From the NCBI RefSeq assembly GCF_023983475.1, contig NZ_CP092713.1, forward strand, positions 124,001 through 188,000: 64,000 nt of DNA, in the 5' to 3' direction. A model generated the notes under the pieces. The model did not search any database. It was not told the DNA's origin and saw only the letters and a list, made by a program, of their open reading frames with translations. Origin of the DNA: Aliivibrio fischeri ATCC 7744 = JCM 18803 = DSM 507 (GTDB lineage Bacteria; Pseudomonadota; Gammaproteobacteria; Enterobacterales; Vibrionaceae). A program made the translations under genes and the position numbers. This document shows, in pieces, positions 9,298 to 18,422 of this stretch (its first letter is position 1; each line of letters opens with the position of its first letter).

Positions 9298-11023
9298 ATA
9301 TGTTCTTTGCTCCCCACGATTTTAGCATTGCTTCCAACTCCGCAGCTTTATAAGGTTTACTTAAAGTATCGTCCATTCCAGCGTCTATACACGCTTTAAC
9401 CTCTATTGAGGTGGTTCCTGCGGTTAATGCTAAAATAGGTTTTCTATACCCTTGCTCTCTTAAACGCTTTGTTGTTTCAAATCCATCAAGAATCGGCATT
9501 CGACAATCCATTAAAACAATATCAACCTCATGATCTTGTAGATAGGTTAACGCTTCCATACCGTCGTTGGCAAAATCAGGAGTTATTCCAAGTTTCTTTA
9601 GCATCATATTTAAAATTACTTGGTTCATTTTAATATCTTCAACCGCGAGAATAGACAGATTCTCAATTGGAAAAGACAACTGATTATCTTCACTTGAACG
9701 CATTTGTTGTTCATAAACCACAGTTAATGGCAGCTTAACTTGAAACTCAGAACCTTTACCTAACTCACTTTTAAAACTTAACTCGCCAGACATTTCATCA
9801 ACGAGTAATTTACAAATAGATAAGCCAAGCCCCGTACCTTCAAATTGCCTTTGGCTTGAGTTATCAACTTGAGTAAATGGCTCAAAAAGGAATTTTTGCT
9901 TGTCTTGTGGGATCCCACATCCCGTATCAGAAATGATCAACAATAAGGCCTTATCTTGCCAGCCAACCTGTAAACTGATGTATCCTTTTTTGGTAAATTT
10001 AAATGCATTACCAATTAAGTTTACTAATATTTGTTGGATCCTATCAATATCACCTAAAAGCTCAGGTGGTAAGTTATCAGCAATATGAATATCAAATCGT
10101 AAGCACTTTTCTGCCATCTGTGGTGTAAAAATCTGCTCGATAGTTTTCACTAAGATACAAGGTTTAAAATTCGCCACTTTAAGCTCTAACATTCCCGCGC
10201 TCATCTTACTAAAATCAAGCAAATCATTAATTATGATCCTTAGCATTTGACCTGATTGATGAATCGTCTCTAGAAGTTTATTTTGATAATCCGTTATTTG
10301 TGTATCTTCCATCAGTTCAGCAGATCCTAATAAACCATTTAACGGCGTTCTTAACTCATGGTTTATCATAGCGACGAAATCCCTTGTAGCCCTTTCTGAG
10401 CTTTCTGCTCTTTTTTTCTCTTTAAGGGTTTTATCAAGTAAATATTTACGTTCAAACGCAGCGTTAATCATTTCAGAAATCAGACTAAACTGTTTCTCGA
10501 TTGTATCGCGCCACATATCATTAGGTGAGGTATTAAAAATAAGTTGAATGGCTCCTGATTCAATGCTTTCAAGTTCAAAAAAAACCGTTATTTGAGTCAG
10601 ACCTTCATTCCATTGAACAGAATGAGAGGCATGGGAAGGTGTTTCAAACTCTTGATGTTTTCCTGCATATAATTGCGTAAGTGTTTCATTAACATTAGAC
10701 GAAAAAGACAAACGCACTGATTGAATACTGTTGAGGCATCCTAAATCATTAATCAAGCTCTGCAACAACATTTGAGTTGGTTGCTCCTTTAATAATCGCT
10801 GATTGTAATCCAATAAAATGGAATCGATATAGCTTTTAAACTCGAGTAAAACAACGTCTTTTTCCGCCTTTTCTTGAACAGTAAACAATGTATCTTCTAC
10901 CAATTGCTTTGCCATATAAAGCTCATGACTTTTACGTTCTAATAACTCTTCAGCCGCTTTTCTCGCTGCTTTCTCTCGTTTAATTTTCCGATTCAATAAT
11001 TCAATTGTTTTATCAACATCCAT
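9296..11023 (-). CDS. hnoK: H-NOX-associated hybrid sensor histidine kinase HnoK
   Basis: 575-residue soluble hybrid kinase with no membrane segment. Order: N-terminal coiled coil (about 1-60), a GAF-like central sensing region (about 65-195), dimerisation/phosphoacceptor domain with H222 in MINHELRTPLNG, ATPase domain with N-box LVNLIGNAFKFT, G1 SDTGCGIP and G2 GTGLGLS, and a C-terminal receiver domain with the acceptor Asp near 506 in IVLMDCRMP and Lys in SKPY. It begins 18 bases after hnoX. In V. fischeri and Shewanella, H-NOX with bound NO inhibits the cognate kinase; this is established for the family and inferred here. Output partner not in the window. Confidence 0.85.
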   Translation of the reverse strand: MDVDKTIELLNRKIKREKAARKAAEELLERKSHELYMAKQLVEDTLFTVQEKAEKDVVLLEFKSYIDSILLDYNQRLLKEQPTQMLLQSLINDLGCLNSIQSVRLSFSSNVNETLTQLYAGKHQEFETPSHASHSVQWNEGLTQITVFFELESIESGAIQLIFNTSPNDMWRDTIEKQFSLISEMINAAFERKYLLDKTLKEKKRAESSERATRDFVAMINHELRTPLNGLLGSAELMEDTQITDYQNKLLETIHQSGQMLRIIINDLLDFSKMSAGMLELKVANFKPCILVKTIEQIFTPQMAEKCLRFDIHIADNLPPELLGDIDRIQQILVNLIGNAFKFTKKGYISLQVGWQDKALLLIISDTGCGIPQDKQKFLFEPFTQVDNSSQRQFEGTGLGLSICKLLVDEMSGELSFKSELGKGSEFQVKLPLTVVYEQQMRSSEDNQLSFPIENLSILAVEDIKMNQVILNMMLKKLGITPDFANDGMEALTYLQDHEVDIVLMDCRMPILDGFETTKRLREQGYRKPILALTAGTTSIEVKACIDAGMDDTLSKPYKAAELEAMLKSWGAKNI

Positions 11024-11041
11024 TTACTTTGCCTTAATCTT

Positions 11042-11575
11042 TTATGATTTGGTTAAGGTGAAACGAACTTGAGAACCATCATCTAAAACAGGGGTCATCT
11101 GGATATCAATCCTCTCATTAAAATGCTCTGCACAACCTAAAATCAATCCAAAACAAACATGAGAGAAGCAACGAGCAGAAATATAATCCATCACCATTTC
11201 GCTCTCTGTACTTGATATAAACTTAAAACGAGGGGGATTAGCTTCAGCGTATAGCTTCTTCACCTCTAAATGAATGTAGCTTTCTACTTGTCTGATAAAG
11301 TCAAACGTAGTTAATGCTTGCCCATCTAACTCTGGCATACTTTGAAATAAAGTAAGAAAAACAGATTTACCATACACTTGCTGTAAATCTTCAATGCTTA
11401 TGCCTGTCACTTTACTTAATGATATAATAAGCTTTACTAAATGCTTATGATCATAAGTACCAACAGCGGTGTAAGCTCCTTCATCATCATTTTCATCTAG
11501 CATTTGCTGACAAACGTCTAACCCAAATTGATCTTCAACTAACTCTAAGAACTCTGAAAAAATGATCCCTTTCAT
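11042..11575 (-). CDS. hnoX: Heme NO-binding protein HnoX (H-NOX)
   Basis: 177 residues from ATG 11575, which has AAGGAG five bases upstream; the in-frame GTG two codons earlier overlaps that site and is rejected. With this start the canonical H-NOX residues fall at the textbook positions: proximal heme ligand H102 (YIHLEVKKLY) and the heme-propionate clamp Y131-S133-R135 (YISAR). It is a cytoplasmic NO sensor that regulates the kinase encoded immediately downstream. In V. fischeri the homologue senses host NO and controls haem-uptake genes during squid colonisation (established for that species). High confidence in identity. Confidence 0.93.
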   Translation of the reverse strand: MKGIIFSEFLELVEDQFGLDVCQQMLDENDDEGAYTAVGTYDHKHLVKLIISLSKVTGISIEDLQQVYGKSVFLTLFQSMPELDGQALTTFDFIRQVESYIHLEVKKLYAEANPPRFKFISSTESEMVMDYISARCFSHVCFGLILGCAEHFNERIDIQMTPVLDDGSQVRFTLTKS

Positions 11576-11716
11576 AAACACTCCTTTTTATCTCCATTTA
11601 AGTGTAGGAAAAAATAGAAAATTTACCAATACTCATAAAGATAAGGAGACCGAAAATAAAGTACATGAACAAAAAATAGATAATAAAAATGCAATTTGAA
11701 ATTACATTTGAATAAT

Positions 11717-11740
11717 AAATATATAAATATATAAATATCT
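11717..11740. repeat. tandem 8-bp AT repeat upstream of hnoX
   Basis: Three adjacent copies of AAATATAT (the last AAATATCT) lie in the 293-base gap between hnoX and the lipoprotein gene. The whole gap is very AT-rich and must hold the divergent promoters of both genes; no specific operator was recognised. Confidence 0.5.
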
Positions 11741-11868
11741 TCTATATGCATGCCAAATCTTATAAAATCTGTACTTGCTTCCATAATTATCAAAATAAAG
11801 ACACCTTTTTGACAGTTTATTCTATAAACTAATAAATATACTTATAACTAACTTGCAGAAATTCACAA

Positions 11869-12330
11869 ATGAAAGCACTTCTTTCGTTCATATCATTATT
11901 AGCACTTCTTTCTGGCTGCAGTCCTGAATCCCAATTAATCTCAAATACAGTAACTTGTAATAATGACGAATATATATTGTCGTTGCCTGAAGATATTTCC
12001 GCATATCGTCATGCAATGGCTGAGTTTTCACAAATAGGTGGAACTAACCCATTACAATCGACCTCTTATAAAAATAAGTGTATTCCGAAAACATCATTTA
12101 AAGATTTATCTCAAACAAGTGCCCAAGAAATTTTTGATGCCACTTACAAAGATGCAGGAAGAGTGACGCACTTTAGAATTAAAAATAATATTGCTTATGT
12201 AGAATTAAAAGCAAATACTGAGGGATGGAGTGGCGTTTCTGCATCATTAGCTGCAGTCAATCCAATCATTAAACGTAATTTATTTTTAAACAGTAAAGTT
12301 GAAGAAGTTATTGTTGGTGAAATAAAATAA
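11869..12330 (+). CDS. putative lipoprotein
   Basis: 153 residues. The N-terminus MKALLSFISLLALLSGCSPE is a lipoprotein signal with lipobox LSGC, so the mature protein would be lipidated at that Cys and anchored on the periplasmic side. Two further cysteines (TVTCNN, NKCIP) could form a disulfide. The C-terminal stretch (DAGRVTHFRIKNNIAYVELK through VNPIIKRNLFLNS) resembles the pattern of GerMN-type domains, in which a short beta segment is followed by a helix, but this is a weak impression. It stands alone, with a terminator at 12331. Function unknown. Confidence 0.6.
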   Translation: MKALLSFISLLALLSGCSPESQLISNTVTCNNDEYILSLPEDISAYRHAMAEFSQIGGTNPLQSTSYKNKCIPKTSFKDLSQTSAQEIFDATYKDAGRVTHFRIKNNIAYVELKANTEGWSGVSASLAAVNPIIKRNLFLNSKVEEVIVGEIK

Positions 12331-12360
12331 AAAGCCATGGTATTTCTACCATGGCTTATA
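12331..12360. terminator. bidirectional terminator
   Basis: Perfect 11-bp stem AAGCCATGGTA / TACCATGGCTT (arms 12332-12342 and 12347-12357) with a TTTC loop, between the converging genes ending at 12330 and 12380. A-rich flank on the left gives a U-run for the minus-strand transcript. Confidence 0.8.
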
Positions 12361-12379
12361 TATTAAATATTACTTTAAA

Positions 12380-13153
12380 TTAGTTTACTGAGTAATTAAT
12401 TGCAATATCTTCAGAAGAACCTGTAGTTAAACCAATCACTTTTAGATTAGCCGTGTGGTTACCTGATTCAGCTGTATTCACACTACCGATAATAACAACC
12501 TCTTCATTACTATCTACTGTTGTACCTGAATCTACAAATAATTGCTCAGGAGTAACGACTTGGTTCAAACCATATGAAGGTGTATTTGTTCCTGGAGTAA
12601 CGATAATGTTATTACCATATTCAATCTTATACTCAACATCAGCAACTGACTCACCATCAACAATCAATGGTAAACTGTATGAAACGGCACCAGCGCTTGC
12701 ATCAATAGCTTCATTTAACTCTTTTCCACCAAGAGTAACAGTGCTCGGTGAGTAAATATGAATACCTGCATCATCTAGCAGTTTTGTGCCTGTAACACTT
12801 GTTCCTAGGACATAATTAGGAACGATATCTTGCTCATAATCATTAACGATTACATCATATTTAACCGTTGATGTATCTTGAGAGCCGGTTGTTAAGCCAA
12901 ACACGGTAATAGTATGAGAGTTTGCACCACCAGTTTCAGTATCAACATTATTTGATTCTAAAATCATGTACTGCTCATCAGCAACAATCGTTGTTAAGCT
13001 ATCATTAACGAGTTGAGTATTGCTTACACCATCATGTTGAAAATAAGCAGGTGTTTTCTGCTGCTCATGAATAACAACAGATGCAGAAGCTACGCTAGAA
13101 AAAACAATTGCAGTCGAGCAACATAATAGCGTTTTTTTAAAGATCTTATTCAT
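12380..13153 (-). CDS. secreted protein with two similar Ig-like repeats, unknown function
   Basis: 257 residues with a clear signal peptide (basic MNKIFKK, hydrophobic LLCCSTAIVFSS, cleavage near ASA/SVV). The mature protein is low in Cys and rich in Thr/Val/Asn. It contains two related segments: one ends SHTITVFGLTTGSQD then VKYDVIVN (about residues 75-105) and the other ends NHTANLKVIGLTTGSSED then IAINYSVN (C-terminus), so it is probably a duplicated beta-sandwich. Likely periplasmic or surface-exposed; a fimbrial-subunit-like fold is possible, but no usher or chaperone gene is nearby. Monocistronic. Not recognised beyond this. Confidence 0.6.
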   Translation of the reverse strand: MNKIFKKTLLCCSTAIVFSSVASASVVIHEQQKTPAYFQHDGVSNTQLVNDSLTTIVADEQYMILESNNVDTETGGANSHTITVFGLTTGSQDTSTVKYDVIVNDYEQDIVPNYVLGTSVTGTKLLDDAGIHIYSPSTVTLGGKELNEAIDASAGAVSYSLPLIVDGESVADVEYKIEYGNNIIVTPGTNTPSYGLNQVVTPEQLFVDSGTTVDSNEEVVIIGSVNTAESGNHTANLKVIGLTTGSSEDIAINYSVN

Positions 13154-13534
13154 TTTTATATTCCATATATTTATATTAAAAACTGACGTTAATTATTATT
13201 AACGGAAAAATGTTACTAATATATACAGACATCACTCAATACTTATTTAAATAAACCAACAGAATATGCAAACATTTAAGCAAAAAACACTTTAATATAA
13301 AAAACGTACATATTTAAACTTAATTAATATAAAAAATAAATATCTGAAATAAAAACGACAAGCATTAAAATAAAGAATAAAAATGACAATAAATACGCAT
13401 TATTCATCATAAAACGCTCCTATTGTCGTCATATATGCAAAAAACGCATAAGCAACTTTACAAATGGTCATTTGCCTCATTACCTCGCTTTCCCTACTAT
13501 TCGCGCTCTTATTTTTTAACCCTAAGAGCGCGGC
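13154..13534. other. intergenic region, 381 bases
   Basis: Very AT-rich, holding the divergent promoters of the secreted-protein gene and the MFS pair. No terminator, palindrome or RNA gene was recognised. An open frame at 13423-13611 overlaps the small His-rich gene out of frame and is not considered real. Confidence 0.4.
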
Positions 13535-13717
13535 ATGTTTTCACAATCCATTTTCGCTCAATTGGTCAGAATGAGTGTGTTACTGGTTTTAAGTCTAATA
13601 GCTGTTCATAACTCACCCGCTTTATTAAATTTACTTGCTCAACAAGCAGTAAATAGCGGTTGCCACCAGCAAACAGGTCAAGACCATAGCCATCATCATT
13701 CTCACCATCATCACTAA
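13535..13717 (+). CDS. small membrane protein with His-rich tail
   Basis: 60 residues: one hydrophobic segment (about residues 8-35) and a C-terminal tail in which 8 of the last 10 residues are His (DHSHHHSHHHH). AAGAG lies ten bases before the ATG. The stop is nine bases before the MFS transporter start, so the two are probably co-transcribed. His-rich tails bind divalent metals such as Ni, Co or Zn, suggesting a metal link for the transporter, but this is inference. The gene is short enough that it could be non-coding leader sequence. Confidence 0.5.
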   Translation: MFSQSIFAQLVRMSVLLVLSLIAVHNSPALLNLLAQQAVNSGCHQQTGQDHSHHHSHHHH

Positions 13718-13726
13718 GAGCACATT

Positions 13727-14935
13727 ATGAGTATTTTTCGTTTTCCACCACTAGTATGGCTTGGGATCGGGATTTTAATTATCAGTCTAGGGATCAGACA
13801 ATCATTCGGCATTTTTATGATGCCAATTTCAGAGCACTTCCAAACCGGTCGTGAATTTTTCAGTTTTGCTATTGCACTACAAAACCTTTTATTTGGAATT
13901 TTCCAACCATTTATAGGCATGGCATCTGACAAATGGGGCTCTAAACGTATCATTATTATTGGTGCTATTGCTTATGCAGCAGGCCTTGCTTTAACGTCTA
14001 TAGCAACTGAATCAAGTATGCTTTATGTCTCTCTTGGCGCATTAGTTGGTCTTGGATTAAGTGCGACAAGTTATGTGATCATTTTAGGTGCAGTGGCAAA
14101 AGTCGTTCCTGCTGAACATGCAGCTAAAGCATTTGGCTTAACCACAGCTGCGGGCTCATTTGGTATGTTTGCCATGATCCCCGGCGCACAAACACTACTA
14201 CATGATTTTAATTGGCAAATCGCAATGCAAGTGTTTGCAATGTTATGTGCACTGATGGTGGCTTTTGCATTATTCATGAAAACCGCCAAACCAAGCTCAC
14301 AAACAGCAGTAATAGAAGATACTCAAACTCTTACTGAAGCGCTAAAAGAAGCATTTTCACACAGAGGGTACTGGTTAATTCATGCTGGTTTCTTTGTATG
14401 TGGCTTCCATGTCATGTTTATTGCAACGCATTTACCAAGTTATTTAGCGGATAAACACTTACCTGCATCAAGCGCTGCCATGGCTCTGGCTTATGTTGGC
14501 ATCTTCAATATCTTTGGCTCTTACTTCTGGGGTGTAATGGGTGACAAATTCAACAAGCGTCATGTTATGTCTGCCTTGTATTTTGTTCGTACCATTGTGA
14601 TTGGTGCATTTGTAACGCTACCAGTTACTGAACATACAGCAGCTATCTTCGGCGGTGCAATTGGTTTCTGTTGGTTAGGTACAGTGCCATTAACTTCTGG
14701 TTTAGTTCGCCAAATCTTTGGTGCTCGTTACTTATCAACCTTGTATGGCTTAGTGTTCTTTACTCACCAAGTAGGAAGCTTTTTAGGCGCTTGGGCTGGT
14801 GGTCGTATTTACGATTATTACGGTTCATACGAGCCAATTTGGTGGTCTACAGTTGTACTTGCTTTCTGTGCGGCATTAATTCATTTACCAATAAATGATA
14901 AACCAGTAGAAAGACTGAGATTGCAAACTGCATAA
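13727..14935 (+). CDS. MFS transporter
   Basis: 402 residues, 12 predicted helices. Loop 2-3 carries GMASDKWGSKRIIII, matching the MFS signature, and the equivalent in the second half is WGVMGDKFNKRHVMSA. The N-terminal helices (RQSFGIFMMPISEHF) resemble monocarboxylate/OFA-type and YnfM-like carriers. Inner-membrane; substrate not determined. A small His-rich protein gene precedes it by nine bases. A strong terminator follows at 14962. Confidence 0.75.
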   Translation: MSIFRFPPLVWLGIGILIISLGIRQSFGIFMMPISEHFQTGREFFSFAIALQNLLFGIFQPFIGMASDKWGSKRIIIIGAIAYAAGLALTSIATESSMLYVSLGALVGLGLSATSYVIILGAVAKVVPAEHAAKAFGLTTAAGSFGMFAMIPGAQTLLHDFNWQIAMQVFAMLCALMVAFALFMKTAKPSSQTAVIEDTQTLTEALKEAFSHRGYWLIHAGFFVCGFHVMFIATHLPSYLADKHLPASSAAMALAYVGIFNIFGSYFWGVMGDKFNKRHVMSALYFVRTIVIGAFVTLPVTEHTAAIFGGAIGFCWLGTVPLTSGLVRQIFGARYLSTLYGLVFFTHQVGSFLGAWAGGRIYDYYGSYEPIWWSTVVLAFCAALIHLPINDKPVERLRLQTA

Positions 14936-14961
14936 ATACGTCTCAAAGCAATACAAATAAC

Positions 14962-14994
14962 AAAGCCGATACTCGTCATGTGTATCGGCTTTTT
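14962..14994. terminator. bidirectional terminator
   Basis: 11-bp stem AAAGCCGATAC / GTATCGGCTTT (arms 14962-14972 and 14982-14992) followed by TTTT on the plus strand, between the converging MFS gene and the PTS operon end. Confidence 0.85.
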
Positions 14995-15023
14995 GCTGTC
15001 TATTAGCTATTCAATGTTATCAA

Positions 15024-15770
15024 TTAATACAAACGCTCAAATTCTGGAATAGCTAACTTTCCTCTTAACAAAAGAAAGTTTAGAAAGCGAGATGTCGATG
15101 TCGTAATGATCTTATCTTCTGCAATCTCGTATTTTTCAAGTAATGCTATCGCAAGATCTAACCGCGCAATTTCCTCACAAAAATGAGCATCAGAGCCTGT
15201 TGTAAAATACACACCAATCTCTTTGCCTATTTCAACAATTTTATCGCAACGAACATCACTTCCTATACGGCTTTTTCCTGTTAACGATGTGTTGTTTACT
15301 TCTATTGCAACATTGTATTCTTTTGCGCATTGTAGGACTCGTTCAATATCAAACGGATAATTAGGGTTTCCTGAATGGCCAAGCACATCAATACGCCCAC
15401 TTTTTATCACATTAAGCAAAGCGGCTGTATGTTCTGCTTCACTTGCAGGCACAAATACAGGTTCATGAAAACTCGCAATAACCCAATCTAAATGTTGATC
15501 TGACGAAGAAGGTAAATCTATTTCACCTTTCACATTTAATATATTTGCTTCAACACCACGAAGAATACCAACTTGATGAAGAAAGCGGGGCAAAATTCTC
15601 TGATTATTGAAATACCAGTAATGGGGGGCACTCGGCATCTCAGGAGCATGATCAGTGGTACAAAGAAGTTTTAACCCCTTATTCTGTGCAGATTGTGCGT
15701 TTTCAATGATCGTACTATAAGCATGACCACTAGCAAGAGTGTGTGTGTGGGTATCAACAACAACGTTCAT
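15024..15770 (-). CDS. PHP-domain phosphatase/phosphoesterase, YcdX family
   Basis: 248 residues, typical for YcdX-type PHP hydrolases. The metal-binding motifs are visible: DTHTHT at residues 6-11, CTTDHAPE near 37-44, RGVEAN near 71, HSGNPNYP near 132, and TGSDAH near 192. These ligate a trinuclear metal centre in the cytoplasm. It is the last gene of the cmt-like operon, nine bases after yggC. In E. coli the equivalent operon carries a GlpX-type sugar bisphosphatase (yggF), which is absent here; this protein may supply the phosphatase step, but that is inference. Confidence 0.82.
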   Translation of the reverse strand: MNVVVDTHTHTLASGHAYSTIIENAQSAQNKGLKLLCTTDHAPEMPSAPHYWYFNNQRILPRFLHQVGILRGVEANILNVKGEIDLPSSSDQHLDWVIASFHEPVFVPASEAEHTAALLNVIKSGRIDVLGHSGNPNYPFDIERVLQCAKEYNVAIEVNNTSLTGKSRIGSDVRCDKIVEIGKEIGVYFTTGSDAHFCEEIARLDLAIALLEKYEIAEDKIITTSTSRFLNFLLLRGKLAIPEFERLY

Positions 15771-15779
15771 TCTTCTCTC

Positions 15780-16514
15780 CTACTGAATTTCAAATGATCC
15801 ATTTTGATTCATATACAAATTCAAATCAGCTTTAATACTGTGATTGAGTACTTTCTCTACATTTATCGCATCTGAATTCTCATAAAATGCTAATGCGTCC
15901 TCTTCTGATACTCCACCTCGTATTTTACGATTAACCAATCTGTCTTTTAAAAACTCCGCATCCGTATCAATAAATACAGTAAAATCAGCTAATTTATATA
16001 GTTCACTCCAAACCGGCTCATCCAGTAATAACCAGTTCCCTTCTACTACTACAATATTTTTATTAACCTGAATTGCATCATCAACAGGATCATGCAAATT
16101 ACGGTCATAATAAGGCCACTTTGGTGCCTGAGTTTTCAGCTGTTTTAATTTACGAATAAGATCCGTGAGATTGAACGTTTCAAATCCACCTTTAATGCTT
16201 CTTAACGAGATGGTTTCGCCATTTCTTTGTGTGGTATTACTTTCTAAAATTTCATTGGTGTAATGAAAACCATCAAATGGTAATACTTGAAGTGGCTCAA
16301 TGAACGAAGATTGCTGAGATAAATATTCCCAAAATGCAGCCAATGTTGACTTACCACTTCCTGGAGGAGCGCAAAGAAAAATAACGACTCGTTCTTCTTG
16401 CTCTTGATATAACCGAGTAAATTTTTCCACTAACGGTTTGTGAATTTTTGCGATGTCTTTATCTGGAAAAAACGCTTCGGTATCAAAACCACTAACATTT
16501 AAATTCACTTTCAT
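15780..16514 (-). CDS. yggC: P-loop kinase YggC family
   Basis: 244 residues. A Walker A motif APPGSGKST sits at about residues 49-57, followed by LPFDGFHYTNEIL, ASP-rich YYDRNLHDPVDDA and VVEGNWLLLDE, the pattern of the pantothenate kinase/uridine kinase-like YggC family. Probably a cytoplasmic sugar or nucleoside kinase; the true substrate is unknown. The start is 9 bases from the preceding stop and the gene order (cmtB, cmtA, yggP, yggD, yggC) matches the E. coli locus, making a role in processing the PTS-imported sugar phosphate likely. Confidence 0.8.
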   Translation of the reverse strand: MKVNLNVSGFDTEAFFPDKDIAKIHKPLVEKFTRLYQEQEERVVIFLCAPPGSGKSTLAAFWEYLSQQSSFIEPLQVLPFDGFHYTNEILESNTTQRNGETISLRSIKGGFETFNLTDLIRKLKQLKTQAPKWPYYDRNLHDPVDDAIQVNKNIVVVEGNWLLLDEPVWSELYKLADFTVFIDTDAEFLKDRLVNRKIRGGVSEEDALAFYENSDAINVEKVLNHSIKADLNLYMNQNGSFEIQ

Positions 16515-16523
16515 TTGGAAACC

Positions 16524-17042
16524 TTATTGAGTGATTTCCTCTTCTATCTTTTCTAATAACATTTCACAGGAAAGTTTGAGAACGGTTTTTATTAGAGACT
16601 CATATCTCATTTGAGAAAAGACTTCAAAAGAAGAAAACTTTAACTGATTGATTGACTCAAGATAAAAGCTGTCTTGCTGTGTTGATAATATCGCTTGATT
16701 ACTAATAAAGTCATAGATCATATCATCACCAAATGACAACTTATCTGGCTGACTTTGCGCGTATTCTAAAACTTGGGCATACAATCCAATATCTGCATAA
16801 GTTTCTAATGAGATCTTTCCCATAGCAAACATCAATTTAGATACCACATCTGTTGTCACAAGCGGACCATCTTCTTTTAAAAGTGGTTCAACGGCATACT
16901 CCATAACCAATTCATCTTGAACAAAGATATCCGGTAGTAATGCTTTTAATTTGAGATTAATTAATTTGTTAGAAGCATGAAGAAAGGACGTTGCATCATC
17001 ACATTCTTCTACGGTTTCTAACAATTCAACATTTTGTGACAA
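16524..17042 (-). CDS. yggD: MtlR/YggD-family protein (fumE-like)
   Basis: 172 residues, all-helical, resembling the mannitol operon repressor MtlR / YggD family (motifs FLHASNKLINLKLKALL and LVTTDVVSKLMFAMGKISLETY). MtlR proteins modulate mannitol PTS expression without a classical HTH; as I recall, E. coli YggD has been reported to have fumarase activity (FumE), so the role here is open. It is located between the dehydrogenase yggP and kinase yggC in the operon. RBS and start not unusual. Confidence 0.78.
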   Translation of the reverse strand: MSQNVELLETVEECDDATSFLHASNKLINLKLKALLPDIFVQDELVMEYAVEPLLKEDGPLVTTDVVSKLMFAMGKISLETYADIGLYAQVLEYAQSQPDKLSFGDDMIYDFISNQAILSTQQDSFYLESINQLKFSSFEVFSQMRYESLIKTVLKLSCEMLLEKIEEEITQ

Positions 17043-17100
17043 GGCTTAAACCTCTCTGTATATGGTAACCTCTAGAGGCTACCACATAAAGTTAATAGAA

Positions 17101-18372
17101 TTAAACGCTTAAGCTCACGTCATAGAACTCTAATAGTGCTTTTTCTGCATGTTGATTCCATACATAATTATTCTTCGCTAAGATTGCATCTAATTCAGAG
17201 AAAAACGGATCTTGCTTTGCAAGTGAAGTAAAATTATCAATTGCAGTTAAAGGCAAATCGATGTGTGGATAAATCAGTTTTTTACCACCCGGAATATCCA
17301 GCTGATTTAAAATGGTATGAGGCGCAGCTTGTAGTCCTCCAACATGAGTAATCATGAATGAAGGGTTAATGTCACCTTTTGCTGATAACTCTAAAGACTC
17401 CACCATATCACCTGTAGAACCACCAGACGTTCCAACAATATGCGTTGATTCATAATGCACGTTATAGAAATTAAATGGCACTTTAAACTCTTTATCTGTA
17501 GGACCTGCGAAGAAATTTAAACAACCATCATTACCAAGTAGTGCATCGGCCTGCTCTAATACTTGTGCAACTGCAGCATATACCATTACATCATCATAGC
17601 CTTGATCATCGTTCAGGGATTTAAGGTAAGTAACTGGGTCTTCCATCTCAATGGTATTGACATAAATCAGCTCGATACCCTGTGCTTTTGCTGCACTAAT
17701 TGGGATTAAACTTTCAGCACGAGATAAGCGAGCTTCATCAATATCAGTAACCACTATTCGTCTTGGTTTTACTGGTCCATTAATCGCATAATCAATCGCA
17801 CCTATCCCCATAGGTCCAGCACATGCAAGTAATGCCAACGTTCCTCCCTCTTTAATTCCCATTTCATGCTCATACACAAACTGTGTAGTGTGATAACTTG
17901 CATGGAAAGCACCGATAATACATGACATTGGCTCAGCCAAAGAAGCATCAGCGTAATACGAACCGTCATAAGGCAATACACAACCTAAATCGATAGCAAT
18001 TTTAGGAATAACTGAATACGTTGCATTTCCACCAAAGGTTTCGTAACTATAACCTGCAGAATACCCCGTAGGTAACCCCATCGCAGGTTGAAGTACAAAA
18101 GAGTCACCAGCTTTAAATTGGTCTTTTAAATTCTCACCAACCTCAACAATAACTCCTGCATATTCATGGCCGGTAATAACAGGCACTTCATCAATATTCT
18201 CAGGTACTCGCTTATGCTTACTACCAAGTAAGGCTGCTTTGTATGTTGATAAACACACGCTGTTTGAAATATTTTTTACCAATAATTCATCAGCAGAAAT
18301 TGGCGGTAATTCAAATGTTCTTAATTGGATGTCTTTCTCACCACAAATAACCGCAGCTGTTGTTTGTACCAT
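17101..18372 (-). CDS. yggP: zinc-type alcohol/polyol dehydrogenase-like, YggP family
   Basis: 423 residues, medium-chain dehydrogenase. A GroES-like domain (residues about 10-150) contains GHEYAGVIVEVGE, and a Rossmann domain (about 170-340) contains LACAGPMGIGAIDYAI and VTDIDEARLSRAE. The usual catalytic Cys-His pattern is altered (SNSVCLSTYK instead of CG-D-H), as in YggP/SorE-like members. It presumably oxidises or epimerises the sugar-alcohol phosphate made by the PTS in the cytoplasm. Lies 50 bases after the transporter gene cmtA in the same operon. Confidence 0.82.
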   Translation of the reverse strand: MVQTTAAVICGEKDIQLRTFELPPISADELLVKNISNSVCLSTYKAALLGSKHKRVPENIDEVPVITGHEYAGVIVEVGENLKDQFKAGDSFVLQPAMGLPTGYSAGYSYETFGGNATYSVIPKIAIDLGCVLPYDGSYYADASLAEPMSCIIGAFHASYHTTQFVYEHEMGIKEGGTLALLACAGPMGIGAIDYAINGPVKPRRIVVTDIDEARLSRAESLIPISAAKAQGIELIYVNTIEMEDPVTYLKSLNDDQGYDDVMVYAAVAQVLEQADALLGNDGCLNFFAGPTDKEFKVPFNFYNVHYESTHIVGTSGGSTGDMVESLELSAKGDINPSFMITHVGGLQAAPHTILNQLDIPGGKKLIYPHIDLPLTAIDNFTSLAKQDPFFSELDAILAKNNYVWNQHAEKALLEFYDVSLSV

Positions 18373-18422
18373 AATTTTTTCTCCTACTTGGGGGACATAC
18401 CATCCCCCAGAAATAAATATCG

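Noticed and set aside
13423-13611. 62-residue open frame before the MFS gene
   Set aside because: Overlaps the His-rich small gene in another frame and lacks a ribosome site; the His-rich frame fits the operon spacing better.
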